Origin: Pseudomonas fluorescens
GTDB taxonomy: Bacteria; Pseudomonadota; Alphaproteobacteria; UBA2136; UBA6156
Length of the DNA stretch: 21,094 nt
Assembly (NCBI GenBank): GCA_003241595.1
Contig: QFOU01000021.1
Coordinates: 1-21,094, forward strand
Reading direction: 5' to 3'
The first letter of the stretch is position 1. The number at the start of each line of letters is the position of its first letter. Below are positions 1 to 6,931 of this stretch, piece after piece. The notes below the pieces were generated by a model that saw nothing but the letters and a program-made list of their open reading frames with translations, had not been told where the DNA came from and ran no database searches. The translations under genes and the position numbers were made by a program.

Positions 1-321
1 CTTGCGGTCGACTACTTTGGTGGTGGCAATGCCATGCTGGATGCGAGCAAGTCGATGGGCTTCAACTACGTGAAGATCGACTGCAACCGCTTTATGGACA
101 GCGATGACAACAAGAAAGCACTCATCCTGCTGTGTCAGCATGCGAATAAGAACAATCTGCCAATCATTCTGGAAAAAATTGGCGATGCCAGCGCGGATGA
201 ATTCGGCCGGCGTGCGGGTGCACAGTTCCTGCAAGGTTATGCATTGAAGAAACCGACGGAGAACCTCAGCATTCATCCCCTCTCCCCCAATCTGGATGGC
301 ATGAAGAATTTAATGCCCTAG
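1..321 (+). CDS. EAL-domain protein, C-terminal part (5' end outside window), probably catalytically inactive
   Basis: The frame is open from base 1 to the TAG at 319-321 and gives 106 residues. The order of motifs is that of the last third of an EAL (c-di-GMP phosphodiesterase) domain: a DYFGGG stretch at residues 4-9 in place of the usual DDFGTG, VKID at 24-27, IILEKIGD at 55-62 in place of the IAEGVE segment, and FLQGYALKKP at 76-85, which matches the closing QGY..(S/K)P signature. In active EAL enzymes both aspartates of DDFG help bind the metals; here the second is Tyr. That suggests a c-di-GMP-binding or purely regulatory domain rather than an enzyme, but the EAL motif itself lies outside the window. 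The next gene on the same strand, 47 bp downstream, encodes a GGDEF protein, so the two may be functionally paired. Confidence 0.75.
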   Translation, partial: LAVDYFGGGNAMLDASKSMGFNYVKIDCNRFMDSDDNKKALILLCQHANKNNLPIILEKIGDASADEFGRRAGAQFLQGYALKKPTENLSIHPLSPNLDGMKNLMP

Positions 322-368
322 CGCTGTTGAGGGATGACAGCGACGCGTTCCGCGTATACGATTAAACC

Positions 369-1244
369 ATGAACGAGGCGCAGCATAACGATCTGATCAG
401 TGAATTCACCCGGCAGACGCCGCTGGATCTCCGTCTGGTTATGGCTTTGGCCGGTGAGCGCGACTTGAATGCCCGCGAATTGCAGATCGTCGACAAGCTG
501 AAAGGCGAACGTGGCGAAGGGCTTTTTGCCGACATGCTGTACGCGTTGACGCGCAAGAGCTTTCCAAGCCGTCAGGCCAAGCTCCTGTGGGGCGAAATTG
601 GTGACCACCGTAAAAAGCTGCAAGGTATTTTGAACCGCGACCCCGGTGTAGCATTAGCTGCTCACGATTATCTGGTTAACGTGAGCGGATTGCTCAAGAC
701 CGCAGGGTTGATTGAGGAACAAAAGTTTCAGGCCCTTGCCACCGTGGCTAGCCGTGACGGCCTAACCGGTTTGTATGATAAGACGACCTTTGCACGTCTG
801 ATGGAAGAAGAGCTTTCGCGTCAGGCCCGTTTTGGCCGACCGGTGACATTGGTTCTGATCGATATCGACCACTTCAAGCAGTTGAACGATACCCATGGGC
901 ATGCTGATGGAGACGTGGTTTTGGCTCAGGTTGCCGAGCTGATCGCAGCGCAAGCGCGTAGCACAGATAGTTGCGGGCGTTTTGGTGGCGAAGAGTTTGG
1001 TGTCATTTTACCGGAAGTGGACACCCATGCCGGAGCCGTACTGGCAGAACGTGTACGCGCCGCCGTTGAGCGCGCTTTTGCCCATACTCCTTACAGCGTG
1101 ACCGTAAGCCTTGGTGTGGCCACCGGTAGCAGCGGCGTGAAGGCCGATGACCTTGTACGCGCAGCTGATGCAGCGCTCTATGAAGCCAAACGGGGTGGAC
1201 GCAACTGCGTGCGCGTGGCCAAGGAAATTGTAACCACCGTTTAG
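369..1244 (+). CDS. GGDEF-domain diguanylate cyclase
   Basis: The product has 291 residues and should make cyclic di-GMP from two GTP. The first ~120 residues are helical, resemble no sensor domain I know, and carry no membrane segment, so the protein is probably cytoplasmic. The GGDEF domain starts near residue 126 (ASRDGLTGLYDKTTF). It contains the IDIDHFKQLND metal/nucleotide segment (164-174), the active-site GGEEF (206-210) and a C-terminal VSLGVA segment (247-252). An RxxD pair (RSTD, 197-200) lies five residues before GGEEF, the position of the allosteric inhibition site, so product feedback is likely. ATG 369 has no clear Shine-Dalgarno sequence. The EAL gene upstream ends 47 bp earlier, so read-through from it is plausible. 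The stop codon lies inside a hairpin. Confidence 0.93.
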   Translation: MNEAQHNDLISEFTRQTPLDLRLVMALAGERDLNARELQIVDKLKGERGEGLFADMLYALTRKSFPSRQAKLLWGEIGDHRKKLQGILNRDPGVALAAHDYLVNVSGLLKTAGLIEEQKFQALATVASRDGLTGLYDKTTFARLMEEELSRQARFGRPVTLVLIDIDHFKQLNDTHGHADGDVVLAQVAELIAAQARSTDSCGRFGGEEFGVILPEVDTHAGAVLAERVRAAVERAFAHTPYSVTVSLGVATGSSGVKADDLVRAADAALYEAKRGGRNCVRVAKEIVTTV

Positions 1245-1252
1245 GTGGTTTT
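1232..1252 (+). terminator. Intrinsic terminator overlapping the GGDEF gene stop codon
   Basis: A perfect 7-bp stem, AACCACC (1232-1238) with GGTGGTT (1244-1250), has a 5-base loop and ends in a short T run. The TAG stop (1242-1244) falls inside it. It separates the GGDEF gene from convergent recJ. The U tract is short, so its strength is uncertain. Confidence 0.55.
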
Positions 1253-1264
1253 GCCTACTCTGAA

Positions 1265-3097
1265 TTACAGCGACTCGTGTGCGTCGCGAACGTGGATATC
1301 CAGCATAGGTTTGCCGTTGAACGTGCGGGGCTTGGCCGTAATGGCAAGAGTAAGCGTACGACCGGCAGAATTCGCCAGAAGTGGTCCGAGGGGACTGTTC
1401 ATTGCGCCGAAGCAGATCGCATCCAGATTGGTTTGGCCGGTTGCATCGGAAAGGCGCAGCTTTAGATGCTCCTGTGTGCTTCCGACAGGGCGTGCGAACG
1501 TGACGCGAGTATGAGTAAGTGCCAGTACCGGCTCCGGGTTACCTGGGCCAAACGGCGCCAGTTGCTGCATTGCATTACAGAGAGCATGCGTGAGGCCTGC
1601 GGGCGTTGTGGTGGCATCAATCGTGAGATTAGGAGCGAGGCGATGCGATAACGGCAAGTGGGCATCGTGCGTACGCGCATTCAATTGTTCCCAGAGCGCT
1701 TTGTTCAGCTCGGCGCGGAAGGCTGCCAGATTAGGGCCTTCCAAGGTCACACCAGCAGCCATGGCGTGGCCACCACCCGACAGCAAGGTCTCATGCGCAG
1801 CATGAACCGCGGCTCCAAGGTTGAGGCCGTGGATGGAGCGGCCTGAACCTTTGAGTTTGCCATTGCTATCTGTACCCAAAATAAAGGTCGGGCGATTGAA
1901 CTGCTCTTTAATGCGCGCCGCAACAATCCCCACGATACCGGGGTGCCAGCTTTCGTGGTGCAGCACAAGTGCGAGGGTTTCTTCGGTAAATTGCTCTTCC
2001 GCCTGTTGGCGCGCTTGGGCGAGGATCGTTTTTTCCATCTCCTGGCGCTGACGGTTCAGATTGTTGAGCGACTCGGCCTGTGGCATGGCCTCGGCATCGG
2101 TTTCGGCCAGCAAGAGTTTGAGGGCCGCGTGCGCGGTGTCTATACGTCCGGCCGCATTCAGGCGTGGCGCGAGGCTAAAGCCTAATGACGTCGCCGAGAT
2201 ATCATCCTTAACTCCCGAAACACCGGCAAGTGCGGCAAGGCCGCGATGCTGCCACGTTGCAAGTTGATGCAGACCGCGAGCCACCAATACGCGGTTTGTC
2301 CCCGTGAGCTGCATGACATCGGCCACCGTGGCGAGAGCGACGAGATCGAGCAGTTGGATGAGTTTGGGTTCCGGCCTGTTGGCGAAGAAACCGGTTTCGC
2401 GCAGGTGGCGGTTGAGGGCCATGAGCAGGTAGAAGGCGATACCGCTGCCGCAGAGAGCCTGAAGTTCGGACGTGCAGTCGGTGCGTTGGGGGTTAAGGAT
2501 CGCAATAGCGGGCGGAAGAGTGGCTTCCGGCTGGTGGTGGTCGGTCACGATCACATCCATACCCAGTTCGGCGGCACGGTTTAGTGCGGCATGAGCGGTT
2601 GTACCGGTATCGACCGTAATAAGAAGCTGGGTGCCTTGGGATTTCAGGGTATCCATAGCAGGTGCGGTAGGGCCGTAGCCTTCGGTCAGGCGATCCGGGA
2701 TATACAGAATCGGAGTAATGTCCAGTTGCTTGAGATAACGGGACAGAATCGCTGTCGCGCAGGTGCCGTCGACGTCGTAGTCGCCAAAGATCGCAATCGT
2801 CTCTTTATTCTGGATCGCGTGAGTCAGGCGCGCGACGGCCTCCGGCATAGATTTAAGCGTGGCCGGATCGGGGAGATTCTTGAGATTGGGACTTAAGAAA
2901 TTCGTTGCGGCCACGGCATCGACATGGCCACGTGCGGCGAGAATAGTAGCAGTGGGACCAGGCAGGCCCGTAGCTTGGGCAAGTGCCGCGCCGAGACGAT
3001 AAATCTCAGAGCCTGTATCGGGCATATTCCAGCGCTGACCGAGAACGGAAAGCGAAGTAAGTGGCGGCAATGAGGATTCTTGAACGGCGAACTGCAT
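1265..3097 (-). CDS. recJ: Single-stranded-DNA-specific 5'-3' exonuclease RecJ
   Basis: RecJ degrades single-stranded DNA 5' to 3' in the RecF recombination pathway and in mismatch and base-excision repair. From the ATG at 3097 the product has 610 residues, normal for the family. The DHH phosphoesterase motifs are in order: DYDVDG (106-111), VTVDTG-type segment near 161, TDHH (185-188), GSGIAFYL (217-224), ATVADVM (256-262) and NAAGRI (314-319). The DHHA1 part follows, with GSGRSIHGLNL (417-427) and GGGHAMAAG (441-449), and a C-terminal OB-like region. All metal-binding aspartates and histidines I can place are present. A GTG at 3136 would add 13 residues with no family likeness. I prefer the ATG, although neither start has a strong Shine-Dalgarno sequence. 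It is convergent with the GGDEF gene and divergent from the secreted-protein gene at 3212. Confidence 0.96.
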   Translation of the reverse strand: MQFAVQESSLPPLTSLSVLGQRWNMPDTGSEIYRLGAALAQATGLPGPTATILAARGHVDAVAATNFLSPNLKNLPDPATLKSMPEAVARLTHAIQNKETIAIFGDYDVDGTCATAILSRYLKQLDITPILYIPDRLTEGYGPTAPAMDTLKSQGTQLLITVDTGTTAHAALNRAAELGMDVIVTDHHQPEATLPPAIAILNPQRTDCTSELQALCGSGIAFYLLMALNRHLRETGFFANRPEPKLIQLLDLVALATVADVMQLTGTNRVLVARGLHQLATWQHRGLAALAGVSGVKDDISATSLGFSLAPRLNAAGRIDTAHAALKLLLAETDAEAMPQAESLNNLNRQRQEMEKTILAQARQQAEEQFTEETLALVLHHESWHPGIVGIVAARIKEQFNRPTFILGTDSNGKLKGSGRSIHGLNLGAAVHAAHETLLSGGGHAMAAGVTLEGPNLAAFRAELNKALWEQLNARTHDAHLPLSHRLAPNLTIDATTTPAGLTHALCNAMQQLAPFGPGNPEPVLALTHTRVTFARPVGSTQEHLKLRLSDATGQTNLDAICFGAMNSPLGPLLANSAGRTLTLAITAKPRTFNGKPMLDIHVRDAHESL

Positions 3098-3211
3098 GCC
3101 TATTGGTAGTGCGTATTGTGTATTTAAGCAAGCCACCCCCGGGATGGTGTCAGACGCCTTTCCTTAGGAATACATAAGCCCTCTGGTAAAACTACAATAT
3201 AAGGCAATGTC

Positions 3212-3604
3212 ATGATCAAATCCGTCGTCGTCGCAGCACTTGCTGCAGTCATAGTTGTGAGTGCATCGGTATCGGCCCAGGAGCGTGCGGCAGGCAGCGC
3301 GCTTGATACCCAAGTTACATGGACAGCGCTTTCCAGCCTTGCGCAAGCTGCCAATGACAAAGCCGATGGCGTAAACGCCCGTGTAGACCAAGTGGTTGTA
3401 TGCGGAAAAGACGGCAAACTTTATGCGCCCGGTAAAGCCGGTGCCGACTCACGTGGATGCGTGGATATTAGTGTACCACCCAATGTGACGACACAGATCA
3501 ATAATGTTGACCAATCGGTCAAGAACCTGATTACCAATATGCAGACATGTTCGGGTAATGGGCAGATTTATAACGGGGCCAAATGCGCGCCACGCCGAGG
3601 TTAG
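3212..3604 (+). CDS. Secreted protein of unknown function, 5' part of an apparently frameshifted gene
   Basis: ATG 3212 follows an AAGG ribosome site at 3201-3204. The 130-residue product begins with a clear signal peptide: a hydrophobic stretch at residues 5-20 and a likely cut after SVSA. The mature part is polar and contains VVVCGKDGKLY and CSGNGQIYNGAKC. It ends abruptly in CAPRRG at a TAG (3602-3604). The next frame is open from 3574 to 3876 and encodes a segment with the same style of cysteine motif (CGPAPKGGMAKC). That suggests one ancestral gene broken by a single-base change between about 3574 and 3604. I do not recognise the family. Likely location is the periplasm or cell surface. 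A sequencing error is an alternative to true gene decay. Confidence 0.7.
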   Translation: MIKSVVVAALAAVIVVSASVSAQERAAGSALDTQVTWTALSSLAQAANDKADGVNARVDQVVVCGKDGKLYAPGKAGADSRGCVDISVPPNVTTQINNVDQSVKNLITNMQTCSGNGQIYNGAKCAPRRG

Positions 3605-3876
3605 CTTTTAAAACGATTTCCACCCCTTCCTGCGGACCTGCTCCTAAGGGTGGTATGGCCAAATGCCAAAACAATGATGCTACGGCTGAACGCGTTTGCC
3701 AGCTCAACAATATGAGCGGTGTGAGCAGTTATGCTGTGGGCTCGGAAACCAACCCCGGCCCCAATACCAATAACTTTAACGCCACTTGGAACGGTAGCGC
3801 CTTTGTACCTGTCAGCGCTTATCGCTACAAATACTTTATGTCATCAGTGAGTTGCTACAATTTTACATTCGAATAA
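3583..3876 (+). pseudogene. 3' part of the frameshifted secreted cysteine-containing protein
   Basis: The frame is open from 3574 and has its first ATG at 3583, overlapping the end of the upstream piece by 22 bp. It has no signal peptide. Its 97 residues hold four cysteines besides a Ser/Asn/Thr-rich stretch, and an aromatic end (YRYKYFMSSVSCYNFTFE). The motif CGPAPKGGMAKC parallels CSGNGQIYNGAKC at the end of the upstream piece, which is why I read them as one ancestral protein. A weak GGGG run lies just before the ATG, so independent translation by re-initiation cannot be excluded, but without its own signal peptide the product would stay in the cytoplasm. A symmetric terminator follows directly. 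Confidence 0.6.
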
Positions 3877-3889
3877 GAGCTAAATAATG

Positions 3890-3915
3890 AAAAGCCGCCC
3901 AGACGGGCGGCTTTT
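3890..3915. terminator. Bidirectional intrinsic terminator between the secreted-protein gene and the phasin gene
   Basis: A perfect 11-bp stem (AAAAGCCGCCC, 3890-3900, with GGGCGGCTTTT, 3905-3915) has a 4-base AGAC loop. Each strand ends in a run of four T, so it can serve both convergent genes. Confidence 0.88.
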
Positions 3916-3928
3916 CCGAACTCGCTTC

Positions 3929-4414
3929 TTACTTGGAAGAAGTAGTGCTCGTTGCGCTACGTGCAGCGGAAGTGGCGGCACTCGTCGCGTTCGTGGTCGC
4001 ATTTTTGCTCCACTCCATGGTTTGGCTCAGTTGCTGGCTGATGATATCGCTGCACTTAGCTTGGGTCTTCTGCCATTGGTTCGCAATGTCTTGAGCTACG
4101 GCTTGAGCCTTCTCAGCGGAACGCTTGGAGATTTCGGTCTGCTTGGAGACGTAGTCTTCGATACCTTTGGCAGTGGACAGTTCGCGCATGGTTTCTACGC
4201 AGTCTTCCATGGTGCTTTGAGCAAACTTGAACTGCTTTTCGGTGCAGTTGGTGATGGTGTCGGTTACGATGGAGCTGACTTGCTTCATGCACTCGAGGTT
4301 TTGCTTGCTGGCCGACATAGCGCCGGAGAAGTCAAACATCTTCTGCAGATTGGTTTGGAAGTTCTGGGTGTACTGATTCGGATCGAACAGTTTGGTGAAG
4401 TCGTTGGTAAACAT
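3929..4414 (-). CDS. Phasin family protein
   Basis: Phasins coat polyhydroxyalkanoate granules and control their size and number. The 161-residue product opens with FTKLFDPNQYTQNFQTNLQ, close to the usual phasin start, and then forms a long amphipathic helical region without membrane segments. Residues 137-161 are a low-complexity tail of Ala, Thr and Ser, as in many phasins. The three Cys residues in the helical part are unusual but carry no recognisable motif. The ATG at 4414 has a GAAGG ribosome site nine bases upstream. No polymerase (phaC) or PHA regulator gene lies in this window, so PHA storage in this organism is inferred from family membership only. A TTGACA-containing promoter lies upstream. 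Confidence 0.85.
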   Translation of the reverse strand: MFTNDFTKLFDPNQYTQNFQTNLQKMFDFSGAMSASKQNLECMKQVSSIVTDTITNCTEKQFKFAQSTMEDCVETMRELSTAKGIEDYVSKQTEISKRSAEKAQAVAQDIANQWQKTQAKCSDIISQQLSQTMEWSKNATTNATSAATSAARSATSTTSSK

Positions 4415-4449
4415 AGCGACGGACCTTCAGTTAGGGTTGTTGTTACTGT

Positions 4450-4482
4450 GCGCAGTCTGCGCTGCCAAAATCGTACTGTCAA
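4450..4482 (-). promoter_or_regulatory. Candidate phasin promoter with a palindrome over the -10 position
   Basis: On the minus strand a perfect -35 hexamer TTGACA (4482-4477) is followed after 17 bases by CAGACT (4459-4454), a weak -10. The -10 lies within the inverted repeat GCGCAG-T-CTGCGC (plus strand, 4450-4462), so a repressor bound there would block the promoter. A PHA-sensing repressor would be the obvious candidate, but that is inference. Confidence 0.45.
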
Positions 4483-4567
4483 CGCTTTTTGTGCGTCGCA
4501 CAATCATCCTACGTTTCGAATCTACAGATAGGTCTGCATGTCTGTTAAAATCAATAAAAACAAAACA

Positions 4568-5908
4568 CTACTTTACTGGCGCTGTTGTAACTTTGGGCTT
4601 GGATTTTGCTTGCATGGTGGGAGCCGCCCGGCGACCTGCACTTTCTACAACAGTTTTTTCCACCTGGTTTACCTTAGTGGCATATTGAGGTTTGGGTGCT
4701 TCCACCAGATTCACATTCTCCATGTACTCCGGCTTAATGGACATAAGAGACGTGTCGATCTCAATGGACGGCTCCTGCCATGTCAGGCTTCCCGGCTGTT
4801 TGACGACCTGCCAGAGACCATTGGCAAAGCGATTGGGTGCCATGGACTGGATATTCACCCCTGTTTCCCCAGTCAGCACCAATTGCGAGAGGATATCGGC
4901 AGCACCTGCCGCCAAGGCTGTACCGCGACCGCCCCACCCCACACCGACATACACTCCCGGCAGGCCCGGCCAGGGACCTAGGGCGGGCAGGAAGTCGGGC
5001 GTCAGCCAAAAACGGGAGACCGTTGTACCGAGAACCTCGGCCCCGCTTAGAGACGGAATCATAAATTCGACATGCTGGTACAGGGCGTTGATAAGACTCT
5101 GGCTGGTGCGCATGTTCAATGTGGACTGCGCGGGATCGTTAATGGCGTCGTAGTGGATATCCACGCGTTTAGACGACACGGGCACAATAAAGATATGGCC
5201 ACGATGCAGGCGTTGGAGCATCAGTGGAAGCCCATGCGGCTGCGGTGTTTGCAAGACCAAGACATGTCCGCGCGCGGGACGGAGTGGCAAAGCCAGACCT
5301 AGGGGCGGCAGTACGCGGCGCAAGGCTCGTGCGCTGGTGAAAATGATATGGCGCGCCTGCAAGACTTCACCCGTTTGCAAAGTAAGCTGCGGGTGAGAAA
5401 GGTCGACAATGGACAGAGCTGCCGGATTGATCAAACGGCGCTCGATACCGGCGTTTGCCACGGCAAGCTGAAGCATCTGAACCGTGTTAGGCAAAAGCAC
5501 GGGTGCCTCTTCCCACATTTTAGCGCCCAGAGCGCGAGGGGCCTCTTCCGGAGGAGACTCAATAAAGGATACTGGTTCTCCGCCCAATGCATCCAAGGTC
5601 GCTTCTTGGCGCAACTTGGTGACGCGCCCCTGTGAAGTTGCCAGATCAAGCGCGGGAGATGTCGTAAGAAGCGGAGGAAGCCCCAATTCATCGGCAATAC
5701 CACGCCATTGGGCGAGCGAATGCTGGAACAGCGGAGGAAGAGTGTCATCTCCTCCTACCAACATCATTTCCGGATTGATCGGGGGATTACCGGGGACAGA
5801 CTCGCCAGCCAGCGAGACTTTCATGCCTTTTTTGTGAAGCTTAAGCGCCAGCAGAAGTGCCAGTGGACCTCCACCAATAATGAGCGCGTCGGTTTCCATT
5901 TCTTTCAT
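4568..5908 (-). CDS. FAD-dependent oxidoreductase, DAO (D-amino-acid/glycine oxidase-like) family
   Basis: The 446-residue product begins with a Rossmann FAD-binding segment, ALIIGGGPLA (8-17), in which the last Gly of GxGxxG is Ala. It continues with RPARGHVLVL (210-219), typical of the middle of DAO enzymes, and closes the domain with FLPALGPWPGLPGVYVGVG followed by WGGRGTALAAG (325-335), the C-terminal FAD contact region. These enzymes oxidise amines or amino acids; the substrate cannot be read from sequence. Residues ~375-446 are a hydrophilic tail rich in Lys, Pro, Glu and Ala that is not part of the fold. The start is ambiguous: GGAGG (5916-5912) is only 3 bases from ATG 5908 and 12 from ATG 5899. 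The gene is divergent from folD across 51 bp. Confidence 0.85.
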   Translation of the reverse strand: MKEMETDALIIGGGPLALLLALKLHKKGMKVSLAGESVPGNPPINPEMMLVGGDDTLPPLFQHSLAQWRGIADELGLPPLLTTSPALDLATSQGRVTKLRQEATLDALGGEPVSFIESPPEEAPRALGAKMWEEAPVLLPNTVQMLQLAVANAGIERRLINPAALSIVDLSHPQLTLQTGEVLQARHIIFTSARALRRVLPPLGLALPLRPARGHVLVLQTPQPHGLPLMLQRLHRGHIFIVPVSSKRVDIHYDAINDPAQSTLNMRTSQSLINALYQHVEFMIPSLSGAEVLGTTVSRFWLTPDFLPALGPWPGLPGVYVGVGWGGRGTALAAGAADILSQLVLTGETGVNIQSMAPNRFANGLWQVVKQPGSLTWQEPSIEIDTSLMSIKPEYMENVNLVEAPKPQYATKVNQVEKTVVESAGRRAAPTMQAKSKPKVTTAPVK

Positions 5909-5922
5909 ACACCTCCAGCGTG

Positions 5923-5947
5923 GCTTGACAGCGCGAGCGCGTCAAGC
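5923..5947. promoter_or_regulatory. Near-perfect 25-bp palindrome between the oxidoreductase gene and folD
   Basis: GCTTGAC (5923-5929) and GTCAAGC (5941-5947) are perfect inverted arms, and GCGC-GA-GCGC (5931-5940) lies between them with one extra A at 5930. It fills half of the 51-bp divergent intergenic region. TTGACA (plus) and TTGACG (minus) are embedded, but neither has a convincing -10 at the right distance. It may be an operator shared by both genes. Confidence 0.5.
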
Positions 5948-5959
5948 AAGGGTGCGGCA

Positions 5960-6871
5960 ATGAACCAACCCACTGTGACACCGAGGATAACAACCCGTAT
6001 TGTACCGGGCGGGCCTTTGCGTGATGCTTTATTGGTGCAAATCACCAATGTGGTTAAGGGTTTTGGCGTCCCCATCCGGATATGTATCGTGCAGGTTGGC
6101 GATAACCCGGCAAGCAATGCTTATATCCGTCACAAAGTAAATGCTTGTGCGAAAACAGGTATTCAGGCTGATATCATACACTTGCATGAAGACGAAGGTG
6201 AACACGCCTTACATGCCACTTTGCGCCAGCTTGCCAATGACGACCGCATTTGCGGCATCATCGTGCAAACTCCCCTCCCCTCGGGCTGGCACGTCCAACG
6301 CATTTTAGACATGGTACCTCCCTCCAAAGACATTGACGGCTTAAGCACCGCCAGCGCCGCCCTGCGTACAAGCAATGCCGCTCACGCTTTACTACCCGCA
6401 ACGCCGTTGGGAATCCTGCGTTTGATGACCTATATGGGATTGAAAGCCCAGGGTGCGCGAATTGCGGTTATTGGCAAAGGCATGGTAGTGGGCGCGCCTC
6501 TGCGTGCCTTATTGGAAGATAATGGCGCGACGGTCGTGGCAATCGATAAAGACACCCCATCTCCCGCCCGACTCACGCGTGAATGCGATATTGTCGTGGC
6601 GGCTGCGGGGGCGCCTGGCCTCGTTAACGAAGGGTGGGTTAAACTGGGAGCCACCGTAATCGATGTAGGCATTACGCGTGTGGATGGCAAATTACTGGGA
6701 GATGTTGCCCGTGCCGAAATTGACGGCATCGCCGGCATGATCACACCTGTACCCGGAGGTGTAGGCCCCATGACGGTTGCAAGCCTCCTTACCAATATTG
6801 TTGATGCCGCTTGCCTGCAAGTTGGGCGTCCGCGCACGGCGTGGGTCATTGACGCTCTGCCCCAAGCGTAG
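5960..6871 (+). CDS. folD: Bifunctional 5,10-methylene-THF dehydrogenase / methenyl-THF cyclohydrolase
   Basis: FolD interconverts 5,10-methylene-, methenyl- and 10-formyl-tetrahydrofolate, with NADP as the usual cofactor. I start at ATG 5960 because AAGGG (5948-5952) is 7 bases upstream and family similarity begins there; the frame is open further upstream but that is antisense to the oxidoreductase gene. The product has 303 residues. It shows Y55-x3-K59 (catalytic Lys), IVQTPLP (101-107), KDIDG (123-127) and TPVPGGVGPMT (262-272). Two usually strict sites differ: PCTPxG reads PATPLG (146-151), and the cofactor loop GRSxxVGxP reads GKGMVVGAP (172-180). Its cofactor preference may therefore be altered. 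It is divergent from the FAD oxidoreductase gene. Confidence 0.95.
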   Translation: MNQPTVTPRITTRIVPGGPLRDALLVQITNVVKGFGVPIRICIVQVGDNPASNAYIRHKVNACAKTGIQADIIHLHEDEGEHALHATLRQLANDDRICGIIVQTPLPSGWHVQRILDMVPPSKDIDGLSTASAALRTSNAAHALLPATPLGILRLMTYMGLKAQGARIAVIGKGMVVGAPLRALLEDNGATVVAIDKDTPSPARLTRECDIVVAAAGAPGLVNEGWVKLGATVIDVGITRVDGKLLGDVARAEIDGIAGMITPVPGGVGPMTVASLLTNIVDAACLQVGRPRTAWVIDALPQA

Positions 6872-6931
6872 CACCCTTGGCCTTAGGTTAACGGCCTTAC
6901 TATCCTTAAAAATACGAAGAAAGTCTGGATA

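Noticed and set aside
3193..3198. TACAAT as a -10 box for the secreted-protein gene
   Set aside because: It is only three bases before the ribosome site, so the transcript would start after that site. No -35 lies at the right distance.
3604..3616. TTTTAAAA as a programmed -1 frameshift site for the split secreted protein
   Set aside because: It lies after the stop codon of the upstream frame, so ribosomes in that frame never reach it. The overlap itself (3574-3604) has no X-XXY-YYZ heptamer in frame.
3887..4531. Plus-strand open frame of 214 residues
   Set aside because: It is antisense to the phasin gene and begins inside the terminator hairpin.
6881..6900. Possible terminator between folD and the first DUF305 gene
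   Set aside because: Only GGCC with GGCC can pair and no T run follows.
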